DNA of 42,717 nucleotides, taken from Acholeplasmatales bacterium (GTDB taxonomy: Bacteria > Bacillota_I > Bacilli_A > Izemoplasmatales > Izemoplasmataceae). Below are positions 1 through 8,160 of the stretch, piece after piece; within the stretch, counting starts at the first letter, position 1; each line of letters begins with the position of its first letter. The position numbers and the translations under genes are program-made. The DNA lies in contig RECF01000068.1 of NCBI GenBank assembly GCA_007694145.1, forward strand, positions 1 through 42,717, written 5' to 3'. The notes under the pieces were generated by a model, which ran no database searches, was not told the DNA's origin, and saw only the letters and a program-made list of their open reading frames with translations.

Positions 1-2
1 CT

Positions 3-197
3 AGCGAAATATTAAAAGAAATTATTAAAACAAACGTATACGAAAATGACTACAATGAGGGAACGTCTAAATTTATCTATAAAGTGGTTGAGTATACTGT
101 TGCAATCAAGAGTTTAGTTGAGATAATTGATTCAAATATTATCCCAAGTCATATAGAAGCTTATAAAGTTGAATTTTCTCAAGATCAGGATTGGTAA
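3..197 (+). CDS. C-terminal fragment of an unrecognised protein
   Basis: An open frame enters from the left edge and ends at TAA (195-197), giving the last 64 residues of a protein whose start lies outside the window. The fragment ends in FSQDQDW and is rich in Ile, Lys, Asn and Glu. Codon use is strongly AT-biased, unlike the more GC-balanced genes from 432 onwards, which could mean a recent arrival or a different genomic segment. A good plus-strand terminator lies about 150 nt downstream. No family is recognised and no function is proposed. Because it is truncated and short, it could also be a chance open frame, but the clean frame from the edge to a stop favours a real gene end. Confidence 0.5.
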   Translation, partial: SEILKEIIKTNVYENDYNEGTSKFIYKVVEYTVAIKSLVEIIDSNIIPSHIEAYKVEFSQDQDW

Positions 198-344
198 AAT
201 CATATAATTTAAGTATACATTCCAATTGAAATTTTGAAATTAAACGCTGTTAAGTGTTAAGCCATTTTATGGGGCGCTAATTTATATCAATTGTTGAGCC
301 ATCACACGTATTATTTTACTCGCTGCCAATTAATCAACAATCCG

Positions 345-366
345 CACGGGAAACCGTGTTTTTTTT
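345..366 (+). terminator. Rho-independent terminator, plus strand
   Basis: A perfect 5-bp stem CACGG/CCGTG with a GAAA tetraloop is followed directly by eight T residues. It faces the partial gene ending at 197. An outer pair CCGCAC (342-347) and GTGCGG (369-374) could form a competing, longer-range hairpin. Confidence 0.7.
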
Positions 367-390
367 ATGTGCGGGACGTCTTCAAGTCAA

Positions 391-425
391 AAAAAACGTT
401 CGATACGTGTGGGTATCGAACGTTT
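391..425 (-). terminator. Rho-independent terminator of the endonuclease gene
   Basis: A 13-bp perfect inverted repeat (394-406 with 413-425, 6-nt loop) is preceded on the plus strand by a run of A. Read on the minus strand this is a stem followed by a T-run, 7 nt past the stop codon of the minus-strand endonuclease gene. Confidence 0.85.
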
Positions 426-431
426 GGTTGG

Positions 432-2456
432 TTACTCCGGTGTCGGCAGTGCAGGGTGATCATAGAAGAGCAAATCGATAAGATGCGGATAGTCAATGAA
501 CGGATTACGGTTGTTTTGATACGCGTAAATGACCGCGTTCCGCTGATGTTCAAAGGCATCGACAGGGTCGTCATAGTGGAAAAACAAGAGTGTCGACAAC
601 ACGCCTTGAATCGCCCCTTCAACGGTGTAGGTCGTGGCTTCAGGCGCGAATGTATCACGAAGCACCAAGTCATCCCACGCGGTAATCATGTAAAAATAGA
701 TTCGCGCGACATCACCGCGGTCTTCACCCGGGTAATAGGTCAACGTCGTTTCCTCATAGTCAAAAAATTTGTTGGAGCGACTGCTATTGACTGAAGGATT
801 GATGGCGCGCAAGTTGTGCAAATCGGTGGCGATGCTTCGCGTCGTATTGGTTGCGCGCGGTACACCCAGACGGGAGTTGGGCCAAACATGTTCACGGTGC
901 CAGGTGTTCCCATCCCAAAGCGCTGTGACCGAAGCGCGGTTATAGATGAGTAAGACATGATCGGGGTTGTCAGGGTCGGCATCGGCTTCGGCGAGAATCT
1001 CTCGGGCATCACCGTAAGATTGCAGCGTCATGCCGCTGCGAACGATGGTTCTTAAGGCCAACAATAACGCTTCACCATAAAGCCCATCGATGCCACTGTA
1101 GTAATCGTCGTAAACCCAGTCCAGTAAAGAGGCATCTCTAAAGACGATTTTCTCAACTGTATGCGACGCATAGAAACCGTCTTCATCTTGAGCATAATAC
1201 GTCACATGGTGGTAACCAAGCTGCCCGGTATCCACTGAACCATAGACAGAACATTCGATTACCGCAGAGGTTGTTTGATCGATTGCTTGGCATGGGGCTG
1301 CTGACCAGTCGTCTTGGTAGGAGAAGTAGTGCTGAATGCCTTCGAGTTCGAGCGTTAAACGCGTACTTGTGTTGGGGAAACGACCCCCCTCCTCAACCGT
1401 GTCTTCAGGGAGGGGTGGTATCGTTAGGGGGCGGTTCTCAATGATTAAATCATCGATGTTGACGCGGGTACCGCCCGATTTCCGAATGCGGATATAGACA
1501 CCATTTTCATGACTGTGTGTTGCATCAACTTCGATGGTGACCGATGTTAGGGTAGAGGTGGTTTGTCGTGTGGCAAGTGTTTCCCAAGTGCTTCCATCAG
1601 CGGAAACTTCCAATATAACTGAAGCAACGGGATCGGTGCCATAAGACGCGTACGCGAAGGACACGCTATAAAGATGTGGCACTTTGAATGCTGAAGTGAT
1701 ACTGCCCTCATGTTGCATTCGAACAGAGCGGCTACCATTCCTTTTATCATTGGCTAAGTTGCCAGTCAAGGCATCGTCAAAAAGCCAACTGCGCCCGTCC
1801 ACATCGATGGTTTGGGGGGCATATTGCGTTTTCGTGGTATTGTCGAAGCCGGTTTCATAGAACAAGGTGGGTGCTGCAAAAAGCCCATACACGGCAATCA
1901 GTTGCCAACTTTCTGTGATGTCTAGTGACCACTGTTCCGCGGTGCTGACAATCTCACGACTGAAATAGTCAAGCCAATACAAGAAGACGTAGTCTCCAGA
2001 GGCATCACTTTCGATGTGAACCGAACTTTGGGCCGGATAGACACCAGAGCCTGATTGGCGCAATCTTGCATGATCGAGATTGCTATAAAGGGTCACACCA
2101 AAAGTATCGTCATCAAAATAGATGGCTTTCAGATGTCTTTGTCTGTCCAATGTAAACGTATGTTGTGGTTGATTTGAGACAGGTCGACCTGTTTGGACAT
2201 CTTGCCAGTGGTCGAAGCGATAACCGGCCACGGGACTAGCCAAAATCGATACGTCGGTTGACAAGGTTTTGACGGGGTCCGGGCTTGAGGTCACCGTGGC
2301 ACTTTCAAGGTTACTAGAGAGTACGAGCAGTGAATTGGGATCTGTCGAACCATTACCTGGCAGGTCATGGTCATCATCAGGTGGTGAAAAACCTTGACAG
2401 GCCATGAGTGTGCCCAAGAGAATAATCAGGGAAAGGGTGAGCATCAGCTTTTTCAT
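432..2456 (-). CDS. Secreted endonuclease I lipoprotein with repeat and jelly-roll-like domains
   Basis: This 674-residue protein is predicted to degrade extracellular DNA or RNA at the outer face of the membrane. The start at 2456 is chosen because it follows an AGGAGG site and opens a lipoprotein signal peptide with lipobox LMAC (Cys20). Residues ~35-130 form an InlB/bacterial-repeat-like region (the GYRFDHWQDV type). Residues ~190-340 look like a secreted beta-sandwich adhesion or carbohydrate-binding module. The C-terminal ~200 residues carry the endonuclease I signature: HREHVWPNSRLG around residue 520 and TDLHNLRAINPSVNSSRSN around 550, as in Bacillus Bsn/YurI and EndA-like nucleases. 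His of the EHVWP motif and the following Asn residues are the expected catalytic and metal-binding positions. It has its own terminator and is followed upstream by an aminopeptidase gene on the same strand, 76 nt away. The upstream ATG at 2549 would overlap that gene and destroy the signal peptide. Confidence 0.9.
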   Translation of the reverse strand: MKKLMLTLSLIILLGTLMACQGFSPPDDDHDLPGNGSTDPNSLLVLSSNLESATVTSSPDPVKTLSTDVSILASPVAGYRFDHWQDVQTGRPVSNQPQHTFTLDRQRHLKAIYFDDDTFGVTLYSNLDHARLRQSGSGVYPAQSSVHIESDASGDYVFLYWLDYFSREIVSTAEQWSLDITESWQLIAVYGLFAAPTLFYETGFDNTTKTQYAPQTIDVDGRSWLFDDALTGNLANDKRNGSRSVRMQHEGSITSAFKVPHLYSVSFAYASYGTDPVASVILEVSADGSTWETLATRQTTSTLTSVTIEVDATHSHENGVYIRIRKSGGTRVNIDDLIIENRPLTIPPLPEDTVEEGGRFPNTSTRLTLELEGIQHYFSYQDDWSAAPCQAIDQTTSAVIECSVYGSVDTGQLGYHHVTYYAQDEDGFYASHTVEKIVFRDASLLDWVYDDYYSGIDGLYGEALLLALRTIVRSGMTLQSYGDAREILAEADADPDNPDHVLLIYNRASVTALWDGNTWHREHVWPNSRLGVPRATNTTRSIATDLHNLRAINPSVNSSRSNKFFDYEETTLTYYPGEDRGDVARIYFYMITAWDDLVLRDTFAPEATTYTVEGAIQGVLSTLLFFHYDDPVDAFEHQRNAVIYAYQNNRNPFIDYPHLIDLLFYDHPALPTPE

Positions 2457-2532
2457 AGGGCCTCCTAATTGCGGTGCAAATCGGTTGTTTGAGATGGGAA
2501 GGTTGTCGTCACAATGGGCGATAAGGAAAGGA

Positions 2533-3768
2533 TCAAAAGACGAATTCACCTTTGTCGAAAATGATGCGTTCAGAACCGTCTTTATGGATGCCGACTATTT
2601 TCATATCAGCACTGCCAAACATGAAGTCCACATGGGTTTTTGACAGGTTGGCACCAGCAGCTTCCAAACTTTTTTCGTCCATGTTGACACCGTCTTTGAC
2701 ATTCATCGGGTAAGCGCGCCCAAGGGCCATATGACATGAAGCATTTTCATCAAATAAAGTATTGAGAAACAATATACCGGATTGGGAAATCGGTGAGTAA
2801 TGAGAAACCAGAGCGATTTCTCCTAGGTAGCGACTGCCTTCATCGAACTCAAGGAGACTGCGTAAACTGTCTTCGGCTTTTTCAGCACCGAAGTCGACCG
2901 CTTCACCCTCTTTGAACTCAAGCCAAAAACCTTCGATTAGGTTACCTTGGTAGTTTAAGGGTTTAGTGGCATAAACACGCCCGTTTGCTCCGTGTTTATG
3001 AGGAATGGTAAAGCTTTCTTCAGTAGGGATGTTCGGGTTGAAACGCACGCCTGTACCGGTTGTCTCACTCCCACCGGCCCAAACGTGATTGTCGACTAGA
3101 CGCAACGTGAAGTCGGTACCAAGGCTGTTGCTGAAATGCAAAGCGTCAAATTGGTGGTCATTAAGTTTGGCGTTGTGCGCGGCGAGTGTTTTGTTATGTT
3201 GTGCCCAAGCGTCGACAGGATCATTGTCCTCAGTCACGTGACACGCCTTCAAAATAGCATCCCAAAGCGCCTCGACAGCATCATCGGCCGCTTTGTCAGG
3301 AAATACTTTCTGCGCCCACACCGCGTTGGGTGCGGCAATGACGGTCCATTGTGCCTTGTTGGCCATCATGTGTGCTTGGAAAAACCCGAGTTTTTTCATG
3401 GCAGCGAGACCGGATTGTTGCATTTTGACCGGATCGATGCCGGCATTCAAACCGGGAATCGGTGAGGTGATCGAGATAAAACATGCCCCTTCTTCGAGGG
3501 CATATTTTGATTGTTCAACAACCCATTCAGGAATGTTTTGCAGTGTTTCTAAAGACATGTGCTCAAGTCCAAGGCGGCTGACATAGTCATCCCCCCAGTT
3601 GACATGAACGCGTTTGGCACCAGCCTTGTAGGCGGCTTCAGTCAAAGCGCGCGCTAAGGCAGTCGTTTCCGTGCTGCTGCGAATGACGACCATTTGGTCT
3701 TTTTGAACATTGGCGCCGATTTCTACGGCAAGTTTCGCATATTTCTCAATCAAATTTTGATGGGGCAT
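2533..3768 (-). CDS. M29 family metallo-aminopeptidase
   Basis: A 411-residue cytoplasmic aminopeptidase of the AmpS/PepS/AmpT (thermophilic metallopeptidase) family, removing N-terminal amino acids with a co-catalytic dinuclear metal site. Family ligands are visible: Glu in IPTEESFTIP, Glu in LGEIALVSHY, His in CHMALGRAYP with the following Tyr, and His/Asp in THVDFMFGS near residues 378-384. Length matches the family (~410). Of two close ATGs, the one at 3768 is chosen: GGAG then lies 7 nt upstream, whereas for the ATG at 3774 it would be only 1 nt away. A divergent region separates it from the cyclophilin gene and an extended -10 (TGCTATACT) lies on the minus strand at 3798-3806. Likely role: peptide turnover and amino-acid supply. 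Confidence 0.93.
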   Translation of the reverse strand: MPHQNLIEKYAKLAVEIGANVQKDQMVVIRSSTETTALARALTEAAYKAGAKRVHVNWGDDYVSRLGLEHMSLETLQNIPEWVVEQSKYALEEGACFISITSPIPGLNAGIDPVKMQQSGLAAMKKLGFFQAHMMANKAQWTVIAAPNAVWAQKVFPDKAADDAVEALWDAILKACHVTEDNDPVDAWAQHNKTLAAHNAKLNDHQFDALHFSNSLGTDFTLRLVDNHVWAGGSETTGTGVRFNPNIPTEESFTIPHKHGANGRVYATKPLNYQGNLIEGFWLEFKEGEAVDFGAEKAEDSLRSLLEFDEGSRYLGEIALVSHYSPISQSGILFLNTLFDENASCHMALGRAYPMNVKDGVNMDEKSLEAAGANLSKTHVDFMFGSADMKIVGIHKDGSERIIFDKGEFVF

Positions 3769-3797
3769 GGTCATTCTCCTTCATAGTTGATATGGAC

Positions 3798-3806
3798 AGT
3801 ATAGCA
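3798..3806 (-). promoter_or_regulatory. Extended -10 promoter for the aminopeptidase
   Basis: Read on the minus strand the sequence is TGC-TATACT, a TGn extended -10 about 30 nt upstream of the aminopeptidase start. No good -35 is visible at 17 nt. This fits extended -10 promoters seen repeatedly elsewhere in the window. Confidence 0.5.
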
Positions 3807-3918
3807 CGATTGCGAAATCATAGGAAGTCCTTCACACATAGTTTAGGCCAGTTTTGGTGATGATGAGGTTTGAAGCATGACAAAGTCATCCTTTGACGTA
3901 TCAAGCCCGCTATCGTTG

Positions 3919-3927
3919 TGGTATAAT
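3919..3927 (+). promoter_or_regulatory. Extended -10 promoter for the cyclophilin operon
   Basis: TGG-TATAAT is a consensus extended -10. The nearest -35-like hexamer, TTGACG at 3893-3898, is 23 nt away and too distant to pair normally. The expected transcript start is near 3934, just ahead of the cyclophilin gene. Confidence 0.6.
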
Positions 3928-3961
3928 AGATGCGAATATCAACATGAATAGGATGATGTGT

Positions 3962-4603
3962 GTGAGAAAATATTGGATTATTATTGTTCCACTTGTAGTA
4001 TTGACAGTCATTGCGACATATTTTATCTTCAATAACAGAGTAAGAGGCACAGTAGACGAGGAGGCAGTCATGGTATACGATAGTTATCGCAATAGTCAAA
4101 ACCCCATAGTGACCTTAGATATTGCCGGTTATGGAACGATGAAGATTGAACTATTCCCTGATGTTGCGCCCAACACGGTCCGTAATTTTGTCCACTTGGT
4201 TCAAAGTGGTTATTACGATGGTGTGGGCTTTCATCGCATCATTGAAAACTTCATGGTTCAAGGTGGTGCGGGTGCACCGCTCAGCTGCCGCATTGCCGGT
4301 GAGTTTTCAAGCAACGGTGCAGACAATCCGCTACAGCACACCCGCGGTGTGATATCCATGGCGAGAACCATGGACCCGAACTCTGCGACTGGCCAGTTTT
4401 TTATTGTCCATCAGAACAGTCCCCATTTAGACGGGCAATACGCGGCTTTTGGTGGCTTGCTTGAAGGTTTTAACTTTCTTGACATGATAGCAACAACAGA
4501 AACCGGCAGTCAGGACCGGCCACTAGAAGATATTATCATCACCCGAGCGAGAGTGGATACAAAAGGTGTGAACTACCCTGAACCGGACTGTTATCAGTCA
4601 TGA
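3962..4603 (+). CDS. Membrane-anchored cyclophilin-type peptidyl-prolyl isomerase
   Basis: A 213-residue protein with one N-terminal membrane segment (about residues 4-22) and an extracytoplasmic cyclophilin domain that catalyses cis-trans isomerisation of prolyl bonds in secreted proteins. The core motif FHRIIENFMVQGG and the SATGQFFIV and LDGQYAAFGGLLEG segments are present. The usual cyclosporin-binding Trp is replaced by His (SPHLDG), common in bacterial members. The start is uncertain: ATGs occur at 3944, 3953 and 3956, but only the GTG at 3962 has a properly spaced site (AGGATG, ~7 nt) and gives a compact VRKYW anchor. The stop overlaps the ATG of the next lipoprotein gene by 4 nt (ATGA), so the two are translationally coupled and probably share the promoter at 3919. 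Confidence 0.85.
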   Translation: MRKYWIIIVPLVVLTVIATYFIFNNRVRGTVDEEAVMVYDSYRNSQNPIVTLDIAGYGTMKIELFPDVAPNTVRNFVHLVQSGYYDGVGFHRIIENFMVQGGAGAPLSCRIAGEFSSNGADNPLQHTRGVISMARTMDPNSATGQFFIVHQNSPHLDGQYAAFGGLLEGFNFLDMIATTETGSQDRPLEDIIITRARVDTKGVNYPEPDCYQS

Positions 4604-5295
4604 TTCGACGCAGCACCATACTCCTTGTGTGGTGGCTCGCAGGATGTCTTTTTTTCGCGTGTTCAAGTCCACCTGATTATTTGAGCGAAGCGGAGATCAG
4701 GGCGTACTTTGAGGGTGTGAGTTGCGCGAGTGAGAACCTCTTGATCAGTCACCAACCCTCAGCTGAACTCGAGCATCTTGAAGGGATTTTTCGCCCTACA
4801 CAAGACACCATCCACATCCATAAAAGTTTCACAGCACCGCCAGGCATTAGTCCGTATGATTATCAGCTGATGGTTACTAAACAAGGTATTTACGACACGC
4901 GCGATATGGCGTTTCTTCCGCATCAAACACCCATAGAGGATGAGACAGCCCTTTTTGAAGAGGCAGAAAAACACTTGGCGTTTTTCGAAGCAGCATTTTT
5001 AAACTGCGAGCTACTCTTGAAGCGGATGCTTCACATGGAAGACGTTCAGGTACAAAGACAAGCAGGGCAAGTCCAGCTTGAAGGACGCGACCCAGACATC
5101 CATCTTGAAGAAGTTGAAACGATTCTGCGCGTCGTTATTGCGGGTGGTTATGTGCAGGAAATCCACTCGATTATACGCTATCAAAAACCGGCAACTAAAA
5201 AGGAAAACTATGTCATCGCCAGCACCCGTGTATACAACCGTATCATCGAACCGCCTGTATTCCCGCCATTTGAAGATTTTTTTGTTGCTGAATGA
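4600..5295 (+). CDS. Hypothetical lipoprotein
   Basis: A 231-residue protein with an N-terminal lipoprotein signal peptide ending in the lipobox LFFAC (Cys21) followed by SSPP, so it is probably lipid-anchored outside the membrane. The mature part is acidic and largely soluble, with alternating charged segments and a possible beta-rich C-terminal half (VQVQRQAGQVQLEGRD, VIAGGYVQEIHSIIRYQ). No family is recognised. It starts inside the last codons of the membrane cyclophilin gene, so the two are made together; it may be a client or partner of that foldase. A CPBP membrane protease gene follows 34 nt later. Function unknown. Confidence 0.8.
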   Translation: MIRRSTILLVWWLAGCLFFACSSPPDYLSEAEIRAYFEGVSCASENLLISHQPSAELEHLEGIFRPTQDTIHIHKSFTAPPGISPYDYQLMVTKQGIYDTRDMAFLPHQTPIEDETALFEEAEKHLAFFEAAFLNCELLLKRMLHMEDVQVQRQAGQVQLEGRDPDIHLEEVETILRVVIAGGYVQEIHSIIRYQKPATKKENYVIASTRVYNRIIEPPVFPPFEDFFVAE

Positions 5296-5329
5296 ATGGT
5301 GCTAATGTGTCTTGAAAGGATTTGAGCCG

Positions 5330-6277
5330 ATGTTGTCTAACCCGAAGTTCAAAAAAGTGTTAAGTGTTTCTCTCGCAATCATTGCCATTTTAGGCATTCA
5401 TTACCTCATCATGAATCTCTATATTTTTATTGCAGTCAGTGTGTATGGTGCTATTGTAGGTCGAAGTGGCGATGCGGAGTCTTGGCAGTCGTTCATATCT
5501 TCTCAAGCTGTGATCGCGGTCATTGTGGCGGGTGTGGTTGCCTTGTTGCTCTATGTGATGCACTTCAATGCCAGGAAGCAATCGCTCTGGCAAATAAGTC
5601 GTTTCCGAAGATTTAAACCCATCCATGGACTGCTCGGATTGACTGCCGGAATGAGTGCCGTTTTTTTGAGTGGTTTGATCGTGCAGGCTGTCGCGCAAAT
5701 TTTCCCTGGTGCGTATGAACGGTTCTTGCAAATGGTTGAGATGTTGGATAGAAGTGGCACGATACCGTTGGTTATCGCCGTGGTCATTGTGGCACCGTTC
5801 ATAGAAGAAGTCATGTTCAGAGGTTTAATCTTTAGGGTGCTTGAGCAAAAATATGCTTTGCTGACCACCGTGTTGGTGCAGGGATTGCTTTTTGGTGCTT
5901 ACCACATGAATGTCATTCAAGGCGCGTATGCAGCCGCGCTCGGTGTACTTCTTGGATTGAGTCTAATCTGGACGGGCTCAATTTGGATTCCAATCATCGT
6001 CCATTTCGGCAACAACCTGATGTCAACAGTACTCGGACTTGAACCGGTTGCAGCTTTTATCGAAGCAAACGAGATCATTGCAGGCAGTTTGGTCATGGTC
6101 ATGCTGCTTGTTGTGTTCCCGTTATCGATTTATGGTCTTTACCGGAACCGTGTCGTGTTTGCTCAAGACCAGGTTTTAATCCATGTTTTCGAAAGTGAAG
6201 AGAAAGTCGAGACGACAGAGGAAGATGCTTGGACCCGTCTCGATGAGATAGATAAACTATTAGATCGGGAGGATTGA
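5330..6277 (+). CDS. CPBP family intramembrane metalloprotease (CAAX/Abi)
   Basis: A 315-residue polytopic membrane protein with the three CPBP motifs: EEVMFRGLIFR (EExxxR), GAYHMN (conserved His) and HFGNN (HxxxN). These form the intramembrane zinc/glutamyl site of Rce1-like proteases. About eight hydrophobic segments are visible, then a charged cytoplasmic tail of about 45 residues (EKVETTEEDAWTRLDEIDKL). Family members process prenylated or other membrane proteins or confer self-immunity to bacteriocins; the substrate here is unknown. The start at 5330 is taken because AAAGGA lies 9 nt upstream; an in-frame TTG at 5312 has no site. The next gene, a small charged protein, starts 4 nt after the stop. 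Confidence 0.88.
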   Translation: MLSNPKFKKVLSVSLAIIAILGIHYLIMNLYIFIAVSVYGAIVGRSGDAESWQSFISSQAVIAVIVAGVVALLLYVMHFNARKQSLWQISRFRRFKPIHGLLGLTAGMSAVFLSGLIVQAVAQIFPGAYERFLQMVEMLDRSGTIPLVIAVVIVAPFIEEVMFRGLIFRVLEQKYALLTTVLVQGLLFGAYHMNVIQGAYAAALGVLLGLSLIWTGSIWIPIIVHFGNNLMSTVLGLEPVAAFIEANEIIAGSLVMVMLLVVFPLSIYGLYRNRVVFAQDQVLIHVFESEEKVETTEEDAWTRLDEIDKLLDRED

Positions 6278-6280
6278 ACG

Positions 6281-6574
6281 ATGGCTAAAAAAGACAAGAA
6301 ACAAGATGTTGAGCTGATTACTCGTGATGAAGCAGAAGACGATCTTGAAACCAAACTAGGCGAAACGGGCCAAAAAGTTGGTCGGAGTGTCGGTAAAGCT
6401 TTAAAGACGAGCAAAGCCAGTGTCGACACCGTCCACAAACGTCTCAAGCAATCAGAAACTTTGCGTAAAACACGTGCAAAATCCAAGGAAGTTCTCGAAA
6501 AGACCAAAACATCACTTGAAAAGACGCGTGACAATCTCGCTAAAAGAAAAGCCACAGAAGAAGACGAAGAATAA
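6281..6574 (+). CDS. Small highly charged Lys/Glu-rich helical protein
   Basis: A 97-residue protein preceded by a clear GGGAGG site and tightly linked to the CPBP protease gene. It has no signal peptide, no Cys, Trp or Tyr and almost no aromatic residues. Residues ~30-90 consist of Lys, Glu, Thr, Ser and Ala with loosely repeated units (KTSKASVDTVHKRLKQ, KTRAKSKEVLEKTK, KTSLEKTRDNLAKRK) that would form a long amphipathic or coiled-coil helix, reminiscent of LEA-like or apolipoprotein-like helices. The C-terminus is acidic (EEDEE). No family is recognised. It may associate with membranes or nucleic acid, or protect against desiccation; none of this is shown by sequence alone. Confidence 0.75.
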   Translation: MAKKDKKQDVELITRDEAEDDLETKLGETGQKVGRSVGKALKTSKASVDTVHKRLKQSETLRKTRAKSKEVLEKTKTSLEKTRDNLAKRKATEEDEE

Positions 6575-6643
6575 GCTGACCTGATGTGTCTGTGTAGCAT
6601 CATATCATCAGGCGTCCCATCTTGATTAGGGGGAACCTTTCGG

Positions 6644-8077
6644 ATGCATGAACATGCCAACGTGCTCCAAATTGGGAAGCGGGCCTTCCTGAATGTTTTT
6701 GTCATATTATGCAGTTTGATGGCTGTGGTGGGTTTGCTGACCTATCTTGTGCCTGCCGGTGCGTATCAACGGGATGTCAACGGGTCGATATTGTTTGAAA
6801 CATACACGAACCTCGGCCGGCAAGGTTACCCGATATGGCGCTGGTTTAGTGCACCGATTGAAGTTCTCTTTGGACCAGACAGTGTCTACGTTATCGCGAT
6901 ATCCTTGTTCTTGCTCATTCTTGGTGGCAGTTTCAACATCATGGACAAAACTGGCGGGATTTTGGTTATGATTCGTCGGCTGATCCATCGTTATCGACAT
7001 AATAAATACACCTTGTTACGCCGAGTTGTCCTTTTCTTCATGGTATTTGGTGCCTTTTTTGGTATTTTTGAGGAGTCGATCGCCTTGATGCCGATTATCA
7101 TTTTGCTCTCACTTTCATTAGGGTGGGACACGATGACAGGGATGGGGATGTGTCTGCTCGCCGCAGGGTTTGGTTTTGCGGCGGCGGTGACAAATCCGTT
7201 TTCGATTGGTATTGCCTCCACGCTTGCGGGGGTTCGGGTGAGTGACGGTCTCGCATATCGTATGGGTATTTTTATCATCATCTATGTGATCTTGACGACA
7301 TTTTTGGTTCGTTATGCACGTAAGATTGAAGCGGAACCGACAAAGTCGCCAACGTATGCGCTCGATTTAAAAAAGACCCGGCAGTTCGACTTGGCAAAAC
7401 CGCTACCTTATGGCAATGAAAGCCGCGTGTTCAAGGCCTATAAATGGTTGTTCGGTATGTTGATTGCAACGGTACTAATCAGTGCCGTTCTTGAGCAAAT
7501 CATCGGGTTGAGTGTTCCGACCATTCCGTTGATGGCATTGGTGTTTTTACTCGGTGGCTGGCTTTGTGGAAGGGCGATCTGTGGTTCGTGGCGCAAGACG
7601 GCAAGCTATTTTTTGAAAGGATCACTTGCCGTGGCACCGGCATTGATTTTGATTTTACTTGCCGTCAGTGTCAAACACCTGATGACTGAAGCAAACTTGC
7701 TCGATGCCCTGTTGCATGCACTTTTCCAACAAGTAAAGGATCGGTCCGTCTGGGAAGGCGTGTTGCTACTTTATGGTTTGGTTCTGGCCGTACAAATGTT
7801 CATCGGTTCCTCATCCGCCAAAGCCTTTCTCGTCATGCCGCTTATCGTCCCATTGGCCGACCTGATTGGTCTAACGCGTGAAACAGCTGTCTTGGCCTTT
7901 GTGTTTGGCGATGGTTTCACCAATTTGATCTTTCCCACAAATGGGGCATTGCTCATCGGCTTGAGCATCGCATCGGTCAGTTATGTGAAGTGGTTCCGGT
8001 GGACGATTATGCTTCAACTATTGATTTTCCTTCTCACCGTCTTTTTGCTGTTTCTTGCGGTGTTGATTGGCTACTAA
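6644..8077 (+). CDS. YfcC/DcuC-family membrane carrier
   Basis: A 477-residue membrane protein with about 12 hydrophobic segments, matching the YfcC family of the DcuC/AbgT-related ion-transporter superfamily (PF03606 type). Typical features are VGLLTYLVPAGAYQR near the N-terminus, the loop FGIFEESIALMPIIILL, TNPFSIGIAS, and the C-terminal repeat FGDGFTNLIFPTNGALLIG. Relatives carry C4-dicarboxylates, basic amino acids or peptides, so the substrate cannot be named. A GGGGG-type site lies about 11 nt before the ATG. It stands between the CPBP/charged-protein pair and the amylase gene with 60-80 nt gaps and may be transcribed separately. Confidence 0.85.
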   Translation: MHEHANVLQIGKRAFLNVFVILCSLMAVVGLLTYLVPAGAYQRDVNGSILFETYTNLGRQGYPIWRWFSAPIEVLFGPDSVYVIAISLFLLILGGSFNIMDKTGGILVMIRRLIHRYRHNKYTLLRRVVLFFMVFGAFFGIFEESIALMPIIILLSLSLGWDTMTGMGMCLLAAGFGFAAAVTNPFSIGIASTLAGVRVSDGLAYRMGIFIIIYVILTTFLVRYARKIEAEPTKSPTYALDLKKTRQFDLAKPLPYGNESRVFKAYKWLFGMLIATVLISAVLEQIIGLSVPTIPLMALVFLLGGWLCGRAICGSWRKTASYFLKGSLAVAPALILILLAVSVKHLMTEANLLDALLHALFQQVKDRSVWEGVLLLYGLVLAVQMFIGSSSAKAFLVMPLIVPLADLIGLTRETAVLAFVFGDGFTNLIFPTNGALLIGLSIASVSYVKWFRWTIMLQLLIFLLTVFLLFLAVLIGY

Positions 8078-8160
8078 TATGATAGACATGTCCTAGTTGC
8101 ACCTGTTATAGAGGCAACGTGTGCACCATCGATTTTTGCGACATGAAAGGAGCAATTATT

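Noticed and set aside
291-794. Plus-strand 167-codon open frame
   Set aside because: It runs antisense through the endonuclease gene and the terminators and has no binding site or family match.
3877-3889. Operator ATGAC-AAA-GTCAT upstream of the cyclophilin promoter
   Set aside because: A short palindrome of this size is expected by chance and has no second copy that I noticed.
6580-6612. Terminator between the charged-protein gene and the YfcC gene
   Set aside because: CCTGATG/CATCAGG form a 7-bp stem but the loop is 19 nt and there is no T-run after it.
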